From Spinactinospora alkalitolerans (lineage in GTDB: Bacteria; Actinomycetota; Actinomycetes; Streptosporangiales; Streptosporangiaceae): DNA of 64,000 nt. Shown here one piece after another: positions 7,666 to 16,435 of this stretch (the stretch's first letter is position 1; the number at the start of each line of letters is the position of its first letter). The position numbers were made by a program, and so were the translations under genes. The notes beneath the pieces were generated by a model. That model was not told where the DNA came from and did not search any database. It saw only the letters and a list, made by a program, of their open reading frames with translations. The stretch lies in contig NZ_JACCCC010000001.1 in NCBI RefSeq assembly GCF_013408795.1, positions 6,620,051 to 6,684,050 on the forward strand, given 5' to 3'.

Positions 7666-8811
7666 GTGAAGTTCCGAGTTGACCGCGACGCGTTCGCCGA
7701 CGCCGTGGCGTGGACCGCCCGTGCGCTGCCCGCGCGCCCCGCGGTGCCGGTGCTCGCGGGCATGCGCCTGGACATCCCCGACGCGGCCTCGGGCCGGCTG
7801 CGGCTGTCCAGCTTCGACTACGAGGTCTCCGCGCGCGCGGCCGTCGACGTCGACGTCGACGAGCCCGGCGGCGTCCTGGTGTCGGGGCGGCTGCTCGCCG
7901 AGATCGCGCGCAACCTCCCGCCGCAGCCGGTGGAGGTGGCCTGCGACGGCTCTCGGGTGCTCGTCACCTGCGGCGGCGCGCGGTTCACGCTGCTCACCCT
8001 GCCGCTGGAGGACTACCCGACCCTGCCCGACATGCCCAAGGTCGCCGGCTCGCTCCCCGGCGACGTCTTCGCGGCGGCGGTGCGCCAGGTGGCGCCGGCC
8101 GCCAGCCGCGACGACACGCTGCCCATGCTCACCGGCGTGCACCTGGCCTTCTCCGGCGAGACGCTGACGCTGGCCGCCACCGACCGCTACCGGGTGGCCG
8201 TCCGCGAACTGTGGTGGCGCTCGGAGCTGCCCGACATCACCGCCTCGGCGCTGGTCCCCGCGCGCACGCTGGCCGACACCGCGCGCTCCCTGCTGCCGGG
8301 CGGCAACGTCGACATCGCGCTGTCCACGGTCGGCGCCGGATCCTCCCAGGGCGAGGGGATGATCGGCTTCGAGCACGGCGGCAGGCGCACCACGACCCGG
8401 CTCATCGACAGCGAGTTCATCAAGTACGAGTCCCGGTTCCCCGACGAGTTCGCCGCACGCGCCCAGGTCGCCACGGCCCCGCTGATCGAGGCGGCGAAGC
8501 GGGTCGCGCTGGTGGCCGACCGCAGCACCCCGCTGCGGCTCTCCTTCTCCCGGGGCGAGGTCGTCCTGGAGGCCGGCTCCGGCGACGACGCCCAGGCGCG
8601 CGAGGTCCTGGAGGCCGGGTACGAGGGCGAGGAGATCAGGGTCGCGTTCGGTCCGCAGTACCTCCTCGACGGCCTCACCGCGGTCGAGACCGACACCGTG
8701 CACCTGAACTTCACCACGCCCACCAAGCCGGCCGTGATCTCCGGCGCCCCCGAGGAGGAGGGCGGCCGGCCCGATTTCCGCTACCTGGTGATGCCGCTGC
8801 GGGTGTCGTAG
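7666..8811 (+). CDS. DNA polymerase III beta subunit (sliding clamp) family protein, probable second copy
   Basis: A 381-residue three-domain beta-clamp protein. The N-terminal MKFRVDRDAFADAVAWTARA and the LTGVHLAFSGETLTLAATD segment (about 145-163) are family hallmarks: the latter marks the start of domain 2 with the TDRYR motif. A C-terminal YLVMPLR motif is the usual clamp ending. The normal dnaN lies beside dnaA and recF at the origin, but no such genes are present here, so this is likely a paralogue that could be loaded with an alternative polymerase. Upstream is a 439-bp gap; downstream a convergent oxidoreductase gene. Confidence 0.88.
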   Translation: MKFRVDRDAFADAVAWTARALPARPAVPVLAGMRLDIPDAASGRLRLSSFDYEVSARAAVDVDVDEPGGVLVSGRLLAEIARNLPPQPVEVACDGSRVLVTCGGARFTLLTLPLEDYPTLPDMPKVAGSLPGDVFAAAVRQVAPAASRDDTLPMLTGVHLAFSGETLTLAATDRYRVAVRELWWRSELPDITASALVPARTLADTARSLLPGGNVDIALSTVGAGSSQGEGMIGFEHGGRRTTTRLIDSEFIKYESRFPDEFAARAQVATAPLIEAAKRVALVADRSTPLRLSFSRGEVVLEAGSGDDAQAREVLEAGYEGEEIRVAFGPQYLLDGLTAVETDTVHLNFTTPTKPAVISGAPEEEGGRPDFRYLVMPLRVS

Positions 8812-8818
8812 CGGCAGG

Positions 8819-9244
8819 TCAGTCGGGGCAGCCCTCGTTGCTCTCGATCTCGGCGTCGTCCCTGGGGCACAGTTCGTAGTACAGCGTGCGGCGGCGCACG
8901 AGGCGGTGCGACAGCGGGACCGCCCATCCCTGCAGGACGGGGTGCCTGCGGCTCAGCATCCGCGCGGCGCGCTGTGCCTCCCCGCCCTCCAGCGGCTTGA
9001 CCCCGCCGCGGACGGGCAACCCGTTGGGGTCGCCGCGGAACGTGCAGGGACGCAGGTCGGCGACGGGGTGCCGGCGCAGCCGTTCGGCCTCGCCGGAGTC
9101 CTCCCACGCGCGGAACAGCACGCGGTCGCCGTCCACCGCGATCCGCACCGGGGTGTCGACCGCGGTCATGCCGTCCTGGTGGTAGGTGGTCAGCAGCGCG
9201 GTCTTCTCGCGATGGAACGTTTTGAGGATCGTGGCCGCGGACAT
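8819..9244 (-). CDS. PPOX-class F420-dependent oxidoreductase family protein
   Basis: A 141-residue split-barrel flavin/deazaflavin-binding protein. The sequence runs KTALLTTYHQDGMTAVDTPVRI then DGDRVLFRAWEDSGEAERLRRHP, the order seen in PPOX-class F420-dependent enzymes, with strands preceding the cofactor loop. I chose the ATG at 9242-9244, preceded by GGGAGGA; a longer frame to 9433 lacks a ribosome site. F420 use is known for related actinobacterial proteins, but FMN or heme use cannot be excluded. Confidence 0.82.
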   Translation of the reverse strand: MSAATILKTFHREKTALLTTYHQDGMTAVDTPVRIAVDGDRVLFRAWEDSGEAERLRRHPVADLRPCTFRGDPNGLPVRGGVKPLEGGEAQRAARMLSRRHPVLQGWAVPLSHRLVRRRTLYYELCPRDDAEIESNEGCPD

Positions 9245-9591
9245 CCTCGTCCTCCCTGTAGTGGGGTTGCTACGGCCTACCTTCCCCGTTTCCGTGACCT
9301 GAGTCACTTCTTTCGCGCCGGAAAGCGGCCGCGCGCCCACGGGTGCCCGTGGAGAGGGAGGAGGCGGCCATCGCGGGTGGAATTCGGGCCGCCGGTGCCA
9401 GGAGCGTGCCACCCGCACGAACCATGGCCGCATCCGGCCAAACCGGCCGGTTTATCCACAGGCGTATGTGACCGCTGCTAGTTATCCCCAACTATCCACA
9501 GGGTTATCCACAGCCTTTTTCCGTGGCTGTGCATAAATCCCCGGCATATGGGACGGACTTCCCGCAGGGAAACGGCCCCCGCCGCCGGCCG
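9245..9591. other. Intergenic region holding the DnaA-box-like cluster (347 bp)
   Basis: Between two genes transcribed on the minus strand: the oxidoreductase and DUF2786 genes. The right half contains the DnaA-box-like sites listed separately. The left part includes the promoter region of the oxidoreductase gene. No open frame here has a ribosome site or a recognisable protein. Confidence 0.5.
9452..9512 (+). promoter_or_regulatory. Cluster of DnaA-box-like 9-mers
   Basis: Two perfect TTATCCACA boxes lie at 9452-9460 and 9504-9512, with near matches TTATCCCCA (9482-9490) and CTATCCACA (9492-9500), all in the same orientation within 61 bp. Actinobacterial DnaA boxes are usually TTGTCCACA, but TTATCCACA is the general bacterial consensus. 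There is no dnaA, rpmH or recF gene here, so this is not evidently oriC; a titration or regulatory site is more likely. Confidence 0.5.
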
Positions 9592-10515
9592 CTACTCCCC
9601 GTCCGAGATCGAGGACGACGCCCCTCGGCCGACCGCCGTCTCCATGCCCAGCTCGGCGCGGCGTCCGCGCAGGTACCCGGCGCGGTAGCCGGCCCGGTGG
9701 TGGGTGCGCTCCGGGCGCGTGGGGCGCAACTGCGGGAACCGGCGCTGGAAGTCCTCCTGGACCCGGTCGACGTCCTCGCGCAGCACGAGTTCGGCGCCGC
9801 TCTTGGCCGCGTCGGAACCGGTGCCGCCCGCGCCGCCCTTGGCGCCGGCGGCATCGCCGTCCGGGGAGTCGTCGGCCAGGCGGGCCCGGAACTCCCGGAT
9901 GCGCTCGGCCACCGCGTAGCCGTAGGCGCGCACGAACGACCGGTAGAACCGGCTGCGCTCGGTGGCCAGGGTCGACCGGTCGTAGTTGCGCAGCTCCCGC
10001 AGTCCCGCGACGTGCTCGCGCGCCGAGAAGCGCGCCGAAGCCTCCATCTGCATGGTGATCGAGGGCAGCAGCACCCGGAGGGAGTCCAGCGCGGTGACGG
10101 TGCCGACGATGATGAGCATGCGGTCGGTGTTGGCCGAGGTGTTGCCGCGCACCGCCGACTGGCAGCCGTAGGCCGAGGCGATCGCGGCGAGCGCCTTGAC
10201 CCGTGCCTTGCCGTGCCCGCCCACGCCGGACACGGGGAAGTCGAGCCGGGTCACCGACTCGGCCGCCTCGCCGCGCTGCGCGCGCGCCTCGGCCTCGGCG
10301 ATCGCGTGCCGGGTCATCAGCTCCGCGGCCTTGGCGGTGAAGGCCTGGCTCTCGGCGTCGGTGACCGACGGGTCCTCGGCCATGCGGAGCAGGCCGCGGA
10401 CCCGCTCGATCATCTTCTGCCGGGCCTCGGTGCCCTGTCTGGACGTCTCTCGCGGGTCACCGGAACGGGCGCCGTCCCCGTGCGGTCGCCTGCCGGAGTC
10501 AGTCCCCATCGACAC
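9592..10515 (-). CDS. DUF2786 domain protein
   Basis: A 307-residue protein. Residues about 33-75 match the DUF2786 N-terminal segment (RQKMIERVRGLLRMAED and EAQAFTAKAAELM-like helices). The middle (about 100-200) is a conserved alpha/beta region; the C-terminal third has a Gly/Ala/Asp-rich linker and a basic helix. GTG at 10513-10515 or the ATG at 10507-10509 could start it. DUF2786 occurs in phage and chromosomal proteins and has no assigned activity. The DnaA-box cluster lies just beyond its 3' end. Confidence 0.8.
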   Translation of the reverse strand: MSMGTDSGRRPHGDGARSGDPRETSRQGTEARQKMIERVRGLLRMAEDPSVTDAESQAFTAKAAELMTRHAIAEAEARAQRGEAAESVTRLDFPVSGVGGHGKARVKALAAIASAYGCQSAVRGNTSANTDRMLIIVGTVTALDSLRVLLPSITMQMEASARFSAREHVAGLRELRNYDRSTLATERSRFYRSFVRAYGYAVAERIREFRARLADDSPDGDAAGAKGGAGGTGSDAAKSGAELVLREDVDRVQEDFQRRFPQLRPTRPERTHHRAGYRAGYLRGRRAELGMETAVGRGASSSISDGE

Positions 10516-10669
10516 GGCTCCGCCCTGTCTCGGCGGGGTGCGCGCGCTCGTCTCCCCTTGTCACTTCCGTGCCGCGAGCGCAGGCTTCCGGCGGGTTATC
10601 GACTGACATAGAAAGCGTGGTGGCCCCTCGTGGTCCGGCTCGGTCTGACTGGGAGGTCGCAACGCCCGG

Positions 10670-11107
10670 TCAGGCCGACTTGTTCCCCGCGACCATACCG
10701 ATGATGCCGAGGATGACCCAGATCACGGCGGCGACGCCCAGACCCGCGAAGGCCGCGCCGAAGAGGCCGCTGATGACCGCGCCGCTCAGGACCGCGCCAA
10801 TGTAGGACACCACGGCCGTTCCCGCGCCGCCCAGCAGGGCCGGGCCCGCGGCGAACCGCCACGGGTACTGGCCGGCGTAGCGCCGCGCCCGCCGGTCGCC
10901 CTTGCTCCCCAGCAGCGCGACGCCGCCGCCCACCAGGGAGAAGAAGAAGATCGCGGTGGTCAGCGCGCCGCCGACGGGGAACGCGCTCAGGTTCAGCAGG
11001 AAGTGCGCGGCCCCCGTGACCGCGCCGGCCGCCGTGGCCGTGCCCCAGGGCCAGATCATGGTCGCCGAGGCGACCGGAGTGAATGCGTTCCCGCGCTCCA
11101 GCGTCAT
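10670..11107 (-). CDS. Small polytopic membrane protein of unknown function
   Basis: A 145-residue protein, mostly hydrophobic. Four helices can be read at about 20-45, 46-66, 85-110 and 113-140, separated by a basic loop (SKGDRRARRYAGQYPWRF) that should face the cytoplasm. The ATG at 11105-11107 is preceded by GAGGAG. No known domain is recognised. It is monocistronic. Confidence 0.75.
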   Translation of the reverse strand: MTLERGNAFTPVASATMIWPWGTATAAGAVTGAAHFLLNLSAFPVGGALTTAIFFFSLVGGGVALLGSKGDRRARRYAGQYPWRFAAGPALLGGAGTAVVSYIGAVLSGAVISGLFGAAFAGLGVAAVIWVILGIIGMVAGNKSA

Positions 11108-11567
11108 GTCTGCTCCTCACATCATGAGCCTTGCCGGCATGGCCGGATCGTCCGGCCGATGCTGCCAGCATGCCCGAGGACCGCCGTGCGGTACATCAGG
11201 GCGCACCCCTGGTCTTCCCCCGAGATGCGGTCCCTACTACCCCGGTCCCCTTCTCTGTTGAGAACGCGGATCGGGGGCGCCGCGTTCCCGACGCGCGGAA
11301 GGCGGCGACCCGATGCGGGTCCGACGACCTTGACCACCGAGGACTTGACGCCCCGGCCACAGGGGGTTGAACCTCGACCCGAGGACGCAAGCGCACACCG
11401 CCGCCTTGAGCGCCGGGCCGAAACCGCGGTGCCGTCCCGCGTCCACGGTGTCGGCGTGCGCTTCGCGCGCGTGAGGGCGATTTCCCTCCTGGGGCTGGCC
11501 TACACAACCCTCTGGGGCCAAGGTTAAAACTCAAGGTCAAGACCGCCGAGACAAGGGGACCGTCGCC
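11108..11567. other. Intergenic region without a convincing gene (460 bp)
   Basis: Between two minus-strand genes. A perfect 7-bp hairpin (GGCCGGA, TCG loop, TCCGGCC) lies near 11143-11159. The rest is GC-rich with several overlapping open frames of atypical composition and no ribosome site. Short words such as CCGAAACC and GCTTCGCGCG resemble those in the structured element at 27.3 kb, but I do not see the same nested pairing here. Confidence 0.45.
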
Positions 11568-12467
11568 TCACCGGTTCGCCGGGTCGGCGGCGGCCGCCGC
11601 GCTCAGCAGCCACGACGGGGACGCGACGCTCGCGCCGGCGGCCCGGCAGCGGTCCCCCAGCTCCCGGTCGGCGGTGACGACCAGCGCGCAGGACGCGCCG
11701 GCGTGCAGACCGGCCAGCTCCGCGACCGTGTCGTCGCCCTCCCCGGGCGCCTCGACCACCTCGACGCCGGGCACCGAGGCCGTTTCGCGCGCGGCCCCCT
11801 CCACCACCATCAGGATCCGCGGGAACCACCGGTGCAGGGAGGTGAGCGCGAGCCCGGCCGGGAGCTCGGCGCCGTCCAGCCCGGTCCCGGCGAGCCCCGC
11901 CAGCTCGTCGCGCAGCCGCGCCGCCGCACCCGGGCGGTCGCGCCACCAGCCGTCGGGCCGGTGGCCCACCGCGTTGGCCGCGTCCACGACCAGCACCAGC
12001 CGCTGCGCCAACGCTGCGCGCACCTGCGGCCAGATCAGTCCGAACGCCGGGAGCAGCGGCATCGACCCGACCTCGTCGACCGGCACCCAGCGGATCGCCG
12101 CGCTCTCGGAGTTGCCGGGCGTGAACACGCGCCGCTCGGGGATGCGCCCCAGCACGGTGTCGTAGGACCAGACCACGTGGTCCTGCCGGTGGATCCCGCC
12201 GAAGGCGACCCCGCCCAGGTCACCGGTGACCTCCTCGCCGAACTCGCGCAGCGCGGCCGCCACCGAGGACTCTTCGCTGTCGCGGGCGCCGCCGGGCATG
12301 CCCCAGGTGTTGCCCTGATGGGTCCACCAGGCCCGATGCTGCAGCAGGACGTGGCCGGTTCCGGCCGTGTCGTGCGCGTGCAGGAGCAGGCCCGACGCCC
12401 CGTAGAGTCCCCAGCGGCGCGAGCCGTCGGGCAGCACGACCCAGCCGTTACCGTCTCCTGCGCTCAT
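11568..12467 (-). CDS. Nudix hydrolase fused to a NYN/PIN-like domain
   Basis: A 299-residue two-domain protein. The N-terminal half is a Nudix hydrolase: the box reads G-x5-E-x7-REFGEEVTG starting at about residue 58 (GGARDSEE), with all metal-binding glutamates present. The C-terminal half (from about 163, LVLVVDAANAVGHRPDGWW) has the early Asp plus Asn of NYN/PIN-like nucleases and ends with a LVVTADRELGDRC segment carrying a second acidic patch. The start at 12465-12467 follows GGGAGG. The pairing suggests nucleotide or RNA-end metabolism; substrate unknown. Confidence 0.85.
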   Translation of the reverse strand: MSAGDGNGWVVLPDGSRRWGLYGASGLLLHAHDTAGTGHVLLQHRAWWTHQGNTWGMPGGARDSEESSVAAALREFGEEVTGDLGGVAFGGIHRQDHVVWSYDTVLGRIPERRVFTPGNSESAAIRWVPVDEVGSMPLLPAFGLIWPQVRAALAQRLVLVVDAANAVGHRPDGWWRDRPGAAARLRDELAGLAGTGLDGAELPAGLALTSLHRWFPRILMVVEGAARETASVPGVEVVEAPGEGDDTVAELAGLHAGASCALVVTADRELGDRCRAAGASVASPSWLLSAAAAADPANR

Positions 12468-12599
12468 CGGGCCTCCCCGCGTCGACCGTGCGAACCGCGA
12501 CCGGATCCGCTCCTCGCACAACCAGCCTGTCAAGCGTGGCCTTCCCCGGCCAGTGCGGATGGAGGAGCACGGACGGCCCGGCGCTAGGATTTCGGTTCG

Positions 12600-13895
12600 A
12601 TGAAGGCAATGGCGACATCCGCGGCGATGCTCCCGGTCTACGGCCTCGACCTGGTGAGGCGCTACTGGGCTCCTCTGCTGTGCGTGTACACGGCCGGGCA
12701 GCTCCTGCACTCCCTGATGCTGCGCGGCATGGTCCAGATCGCCGGGGTCAACGGGGTGGCGGCGCTCGCCGGCCTCAGCGTCTCCATCCTGGTGACGCTG
12801 GCGACCACCATCGTCATGTTCCACCTGCTGCGCCCGGGCATGCCGGCCCTCGAAGCCGAGCTGTTCGGCGGGCGCGCCGACGTCGGCCAGGGGGGTTCGA
12901 CCTTCGCCGACAGGGAGCGCCGCATCGTCGACGCCGTGGCGATGGCGATCCTGCCGTTCCTGATCTTCTACAGCGCGTGGGGCCTGTTCGTCGAGGAGTA
13001 CCGGGAGTACGCCGTCTCCTCCCTCAACGAGCACGGCCTGGCCGGGATCACCACCACGCTGGAGTACAACGAGCTGGGCCTGCCCCTCGTCATCGCGCTG
13101 ATCGCCTGGTCGGGGCGCACGCTCTGCGAGAAGTTCTACACCCGCAACCAGAACAAGTGGCTCGGTGTCCTCACCGCCCTGTTCGAGGCCAACTGGATGT
13201 TCTTCGCGGTGTTCTCGGTCACCCAGGTGGTGGTCAACGCCAAGGGGTGGGTGGCGGGCCGGGTCGTGGTCGCCGAGGCCCAGGAGGCGCTGCTCGGCCT
13301 CACGCACTGGCTGGGCGACCTGACCTCCCTGCCGGTCACCGCGGGCTACCTGGCCGCGATCGCGCTGGTCGCGGAGCTGTGGACGCACCTCAAGGACGGG
13401 TTGATCGAGCCGCTGCTGTGGCTGACCATCGTGGCCGTGGTGTTCGGCGCCGAGGTCGACAAGGCCGAGGCGCTGTTCCGCAAGGGCGGCAAGGGCGGGC
13501 GCATCCAGAAGGTCGCGACCCGGGTGCCCAACGTCGTGCGCGGCCTCGGCCAGTTCGCCGGCCGGGACCTGCGCGAGAAGTACACGCCGTTCCTCAACGC
13601 CTTCCGCTTCATCCTGCGCGTCAGCCCGGCGTTCTACCTGTCCTTCTGCCTCTACTACGTGCTGCTGGAGCTGGGGTTCGGCTGGCTGGAGCGCGGCGTG
13701 TACCGCCTCGTCGGGCCGCACGAGTTCCTTGCCTGGTGGTGGCAGTGGCTCACCCCGATCGAGTTCGGCGTCGGCGCGCTGCACGAACTGCTGCGGGTGT
13801 GCCTGCTCGCGGCCACGTTCGAGATGACCCTGCGGCGCATGGGCAGCCGCAGCGTGGGGCGCAGGGCACGCAGGCGCGCCGACCTCCCCGGTTAG
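12600..13895 (+). CDS. Polytopic membrane protein of unknown function
   Basis: A 431-residue integral membrane protein with about eight hydrophobic helices spread along its length and a long cytoplasmic-looking segment around 275-325 rich in Lys, Arg and Gly (KGGKGGRIQKV). The C-terminal third has two more helices and a basic tail. ATG codons at 12600 and 12609 are both possible. No domain is recognised. It is divergent from the Nudix-NYN gene. Confidence 0.75.
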   Translation: MKAMATSAAMLPVYGLDLVRRYWAPLLCVYTAGQLLHSLMLRGMVQIAGVNGVAALAGLSVSILVTLATTIVMFHLLRPGMPALEAELFGGRADVGQGGSTFADRERRIVDAVAMAILPFLIFYSAWGLFVEEYREYAVSSLNEHGLAGITTTLEYNELGLPLVIALIAWSGRTLCEKFYTRNQNKWLGVLTALFEANWMFFAVFSVTQVVVNAKGWVAGRVVVAEAQEALLGLTHWLGDLTSLPVTAGYLAAIALVAELWTHLKDGLIEPLLWLTIVAVVFGAEVDKAEALFRKGGKGGRIQKVATRVPNVVRGLGQFAGRDLREKYTPFLNAFRFILRVSPAFYLSFCLYYVLLELGFGWLERGVYRLVGPHEFLAWWWQWLTPIEFGVGALHELLRVCLLAATFEMTLRRMGSRSVGRRARRRADLPG

Positions 13896-13929
13896 CCTCC
13901 GGCGCTCCGGGGCCCGCCGCCCAGGGGCG

Positions 13930-14676
13930 TCACTCCTCCTGCTCGAACGCGACCGCCGCGGGCCGCGGGCTCTCGGGGTCGTCGCTGGTGTCGGCCCTGA
14001 CCTCGAAGCGCAGCGAGGAGAGCGCGTCCTCGGGCACCAGGAAGCTCGCGACCAGGCCCTGGGACTCGCCGGGGGCGATCGGATCGCCTTCGGCGTCGGT
14101 GCAGCCGAACGCGGTCATGCCGACCTCCTCGGGCATGGTGCGGCCGGAGTACTCCGCCGTCTGCTCCCAACTGCGGCCCCGGCCGTCGACCGCGCGGAAG
14201 TGGCACGACCGCTGGAGCAGCGCGGACGCGTCGTCGTCGGAGGGGGTGACCAGGAAGACGGCGTCGACGAGCTCCACCCCGTCGGGCGGGGGGTCGCTTA
14301 TGGAGGAGCCGGTCTCGCCGGTGACCATGCCCTTGAAGTCCCATTCGCTGCCCGCGAGCTCGGCGGTGCCCTCTTCGGCGACCTCCGCCCGCGGCGGCAT
14401 CTGCCCCCGCTCCAGCAGCGTCTCGCGCTCCAACCACCACGGAAGGCCCAGCGCCGCGGGCAGCAGCACCACGAGCGCCAGCATGTAGGGCACGTGCCCG
14501 CGCCGCCACCAGGGCGCGCGCCGCGGCCGCGGGGGCTGCGGCGGCGCCGTGTCGGCCGTGTCGGCCGTGCCGGTCGGGGCATGCCCCGGCGGCCGCTCCG
14601 GCGGCAGGAACGACGGCGGTTCGGCGCGGCGTCCCGGTGCGGAGCGGTGGTGGTCCGCGGAAGAGGGGTGGTCCAT
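13930..14676 (-). CDS. Membrane-anchored protein with extracytoplasmic domain, third gene of operon
   Basis: A 248-residue protein: a proline-rich cytoplasmic tail (1-60), one membrane helix (about 62-82, VPYMLALVVLLPAALGLP) and an outside domain with two or three cysteines. The outside domain has alternating hydrophobic pattern consistent with an immunoglobulin-like beta sandwich. It is the last of three adjacent genes with the same plan (15903 to 13930), each with one N-terminal helix and a beta-rich ectodomain. Function is unknown. Confidence 0.72.
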   Translation of the reverse strand: MDHPSSADHHRSAPGRRAEPPSFLPPERPPGHAPTGTADTADTAPPQPPRPRRAPWWRRGHVPYMLALVVLLPAALGLPWWLERETLLERGQMPPRAEVAEEGTAELAGSEWDFKGMVTGETGSSISDPPPDGVELVDAVFLVTPSDDDASALLQRSCHFRAVDGRGRSWEQTAEYSGRTMPEEVGMTAFGCTDAEGDPIAPGESQGLVASFLVPEDALSSLRFEVRADTSDDPESPRPAAVAFEQEE

Positions 14677-14688
14677 GGCCGGTGCTTC

Positions 14689-15294
14689 CTAGGGGGGCCC
14701 GATGGGAGGCACGGCGACCGAGTCGGCGGCCTCCTCCGTCAGCCGGTCGATGTCGGATTCGCTGAGGCCGAGGTCCACCGAGGCCTGCGCCGACAGCCGG
14801 TCGTCCAGCGACTCCTGGACGCTCACCCGCAGGGTCGGGGAGGAGAGGCGCTCCTCGGGCACCTCGAACACGAACGCGCCGTACCGCGGGAGGCCGGGGT
14901 TCAGCACGATGCCGAGGTTGTTGAACGTGTTCGACAGCCGCGTGTTCGCTGAGTAGGAGTAGCCGTCGCCCATCTCCAGCAGGGTCCCGCCCACCGAGAC
15001 GGTGGCGTCGGTGGAGGTGAGGGTGGCCCAGACGACGACCCACACGCCGTTGGCCTCCAGCCCTTCGACTCCGCCCAGGGCTTCCTCGTCGGAGACCGAC
15101 CGGGCCAGTTCGACCTTGTCGACGTCCAGGGTGAACCGTTCGGCGTCGACGGTGCCGCCGATGGTCCCGGAGTGGCTGATCGGCGCGGTGAGGTCGTCAT
15201 GGGTGGGGATGAGGCCGTGCGCCGCGACGATGAGGGCGAGCAGCAGCAGGCTGGCGGCGACGTGCGCCGCTCGGCGGAGGAAGGGCCTGGTCAT
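14689..15294 (-). CDS. Membrane-anchored or secreted beta-rich protein, second gene of operon
   Basis: A 201-residue protein with a basic N-terminus (MTRPFLRRAAHVA) and a hydrophobic helix at about 12-28, then a beta-rich ectodomain (GTVDAERFTLDVDKVELAR and VWVVVWATLTS segments) reminiscent of DUF4352-like telokin folds. The start lies 3 bp after the stop of the preceding gene. No catalytic motif is seen. It probably forms an envelope complex with the two flanking paralogue-like proteins. Confidence 0.72.
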   Translation of the reverse strand: MTRPFLRRAAHVAASLLLLALIVAAHGLIPTHDDLTAPISHSGTIGGTVDAERFTLDVDKVELARSVSDEEALGGVEGLEANGVWVVVWATLTSTDATVSVGGTLLEMGDGYSYSANTRLSNTFNNLGIVLNPGLPRYGAFVFEVPEERLSSPTLRVSVQESLDDRLSAQASVDLGLSESDIDRLTEEAADSVAVPPIGPP

Positions 15295-15297
15295 CGG

Positions 15298-15903
15298 TCA
15301 GCTCTGCTCGATCGGGACGGCGATGGTGTCGATGACCTTGTCGGTGCTCCACCAGTAGGAGGTCTGGTCCATGAAGCCGGGGCGGAACTCCGCGTCCGTG
15401 ACGGCGACCCGCACCTGCTCCAGCCCGTCGGGGTCGGTGCCCTCCGGCAGCGGCCAGCGCATCAGCACGGTCTCGGGCATCTCCGGCTGGACGTCGCCGG
15501 CGAAGCCCTCGGGGTCGCGTTCGAGCGCGGCGGTCATCGCCCCGTCGACCTTGGCGCCGCCGGGGGACAGTGTCAGCTGGAGCATGTCGTCGATGTAGGA
15601 GTAGGACACCGGGTTCTTGTCGTGCGAGGTGAGGTCGGCGCGGACCTGCACGGCGGGCCCGAGGGTGTCGCTGACGACCGTCGCGTCGTGCACGGTGATG
15701 GTGAAGAGGGCGTTGCGGACCGGCTTGCCCGGCTCCGACGGCGGCTGCTCCGACGCCTTGGCCAGGCCGCCCATGCGCCACAGGGCGAACACCAGTGCGC
15801 AGACCAGCAGGACGAACCCGCCCACCAGGAGTGCGCGCACGACGGGGTGCCGGGGGAGGAGGTCTCCCGGCCCGGCTTCACGGATCGGCGCGTGGTGTGC
15901 CAC
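15298..15903 (-). CDS. Membrane-anchored beta-rich protein, first gene of operon
   Basis: A 201-residue protein with one membrane helix at about 24-43 (VRALLVGGFVLLVCALVFAL) and an outside domain carrying the pattern NALFTITVHDATVVSD then VQVRADLTSHDKNPVSY, which resembles the first strands of DUF4352-like domains. GTG at 15901-15903 is the start. It leads the three-gene operon. Function unknown. Confidence 0.72.
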   Translation of the reverse strand: MAHHAPIREAGPGDLLPRHPVVRALLVGGFVLLVCALVFALWRMGGLAKASEQPPSEPGKPVRNALFTITVHDATVVSDTLGPAVQVRADLTSHDKNPVSYSYIDDMLQLTLSPGGAKVDGAMTAALERDPEGFAGDVQPEMPETVLMRWPLPEGTDPDGLEQVRVAVTDAEFRPGFMDQTSYWWSTDKVIDTIAVPIEQS

Positions 15904-16197
15904 GGGGGAAGTTTAGGGGCAACCGGCCCTTGTGCCCTGTTCGCGTCCTCTTGCGGACAGCTCGACCGCGGATGGAACCGGCCCGGCCGGGGTAGTCGAG
16001 GTGCAGGGGGCCGGGCCGGCGGCGGGGCCTTCGGTGGCCATAAGCGGACTGAAAGCGCATCGGAAGCGCGCGTCTCTAGAGTCGATTCCAGTCTGCGAGA
16101 CCGGTTTCCGCGGGAGGACGGCCCGCGGTCACCGGTCTGGCGGTCGGCTTCGTTTCGATGCTCGTTGTTCACCGTTTGTTCGGCTATCGGAGTGCGC

Positions 16198-16389
16198 ATG
16201 GGACAGCTACTGGTCGCTGAGCCGACTCGTACCGAGATCGAGTTCCTGGAGATCGTGGCGGGTCTGACCATGGAACCGATAACGGCGAAGGTGCGTCCAA
16301 CGAAAGACGATCCGGAACCTCAGCGGGAGCTGGAGCAGGAGCCGGACGAGGACGAGGAAATCTTCGACGACGGGGTCGAGTGGCCGTAG
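16198..16389 (+). CDS. Small acidic protein A, tandem paralogue upstream of a SARP/TPR regulator
   Basis: A 63-residue protein not recognised in any family I know. It begins MGQLLVAEPTRTEIEFLEIV and has a central TAKVRPTKDDPEP motif (about 30-42) followed by a strongly acidic tail (residues 43-60) ending EWP. It has no signal peptide or cysteine. The next gene, 46 bp downstream, is a clear paralogue in its N-terminus and central motif. Both precede the large regulator gene and may be its ligands or partners (inference). Confidence 0.65.
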   Translation: MGQLLVAEPTRTEIEFLEIVAGLTMEPITAKVRPTKDDPEPQRELEQEPDEDEEIFDDGVEWP

Positions 16390-16435
16390 GTCATCGGCCG
16401 CAATACGGGCTTGGCGCTCATATGAGGGGATGCAC

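Noticed and set aside
9245..9591. The DnaA-box cluster as the chromosomal origin
   Set aside because: No dnaA, recF, gyrB or rpmH gene is near, and the clamp gene is not in the usual position or orientation; only a cluster of boxes is claimed.
11220..11560. A second copy of the structured element at 27.3 kb
   Set aside because: Only short shared words are visible; the 18-bp and 10-bp nested arms are absent. A genome self-alignment would be needed to revive it.
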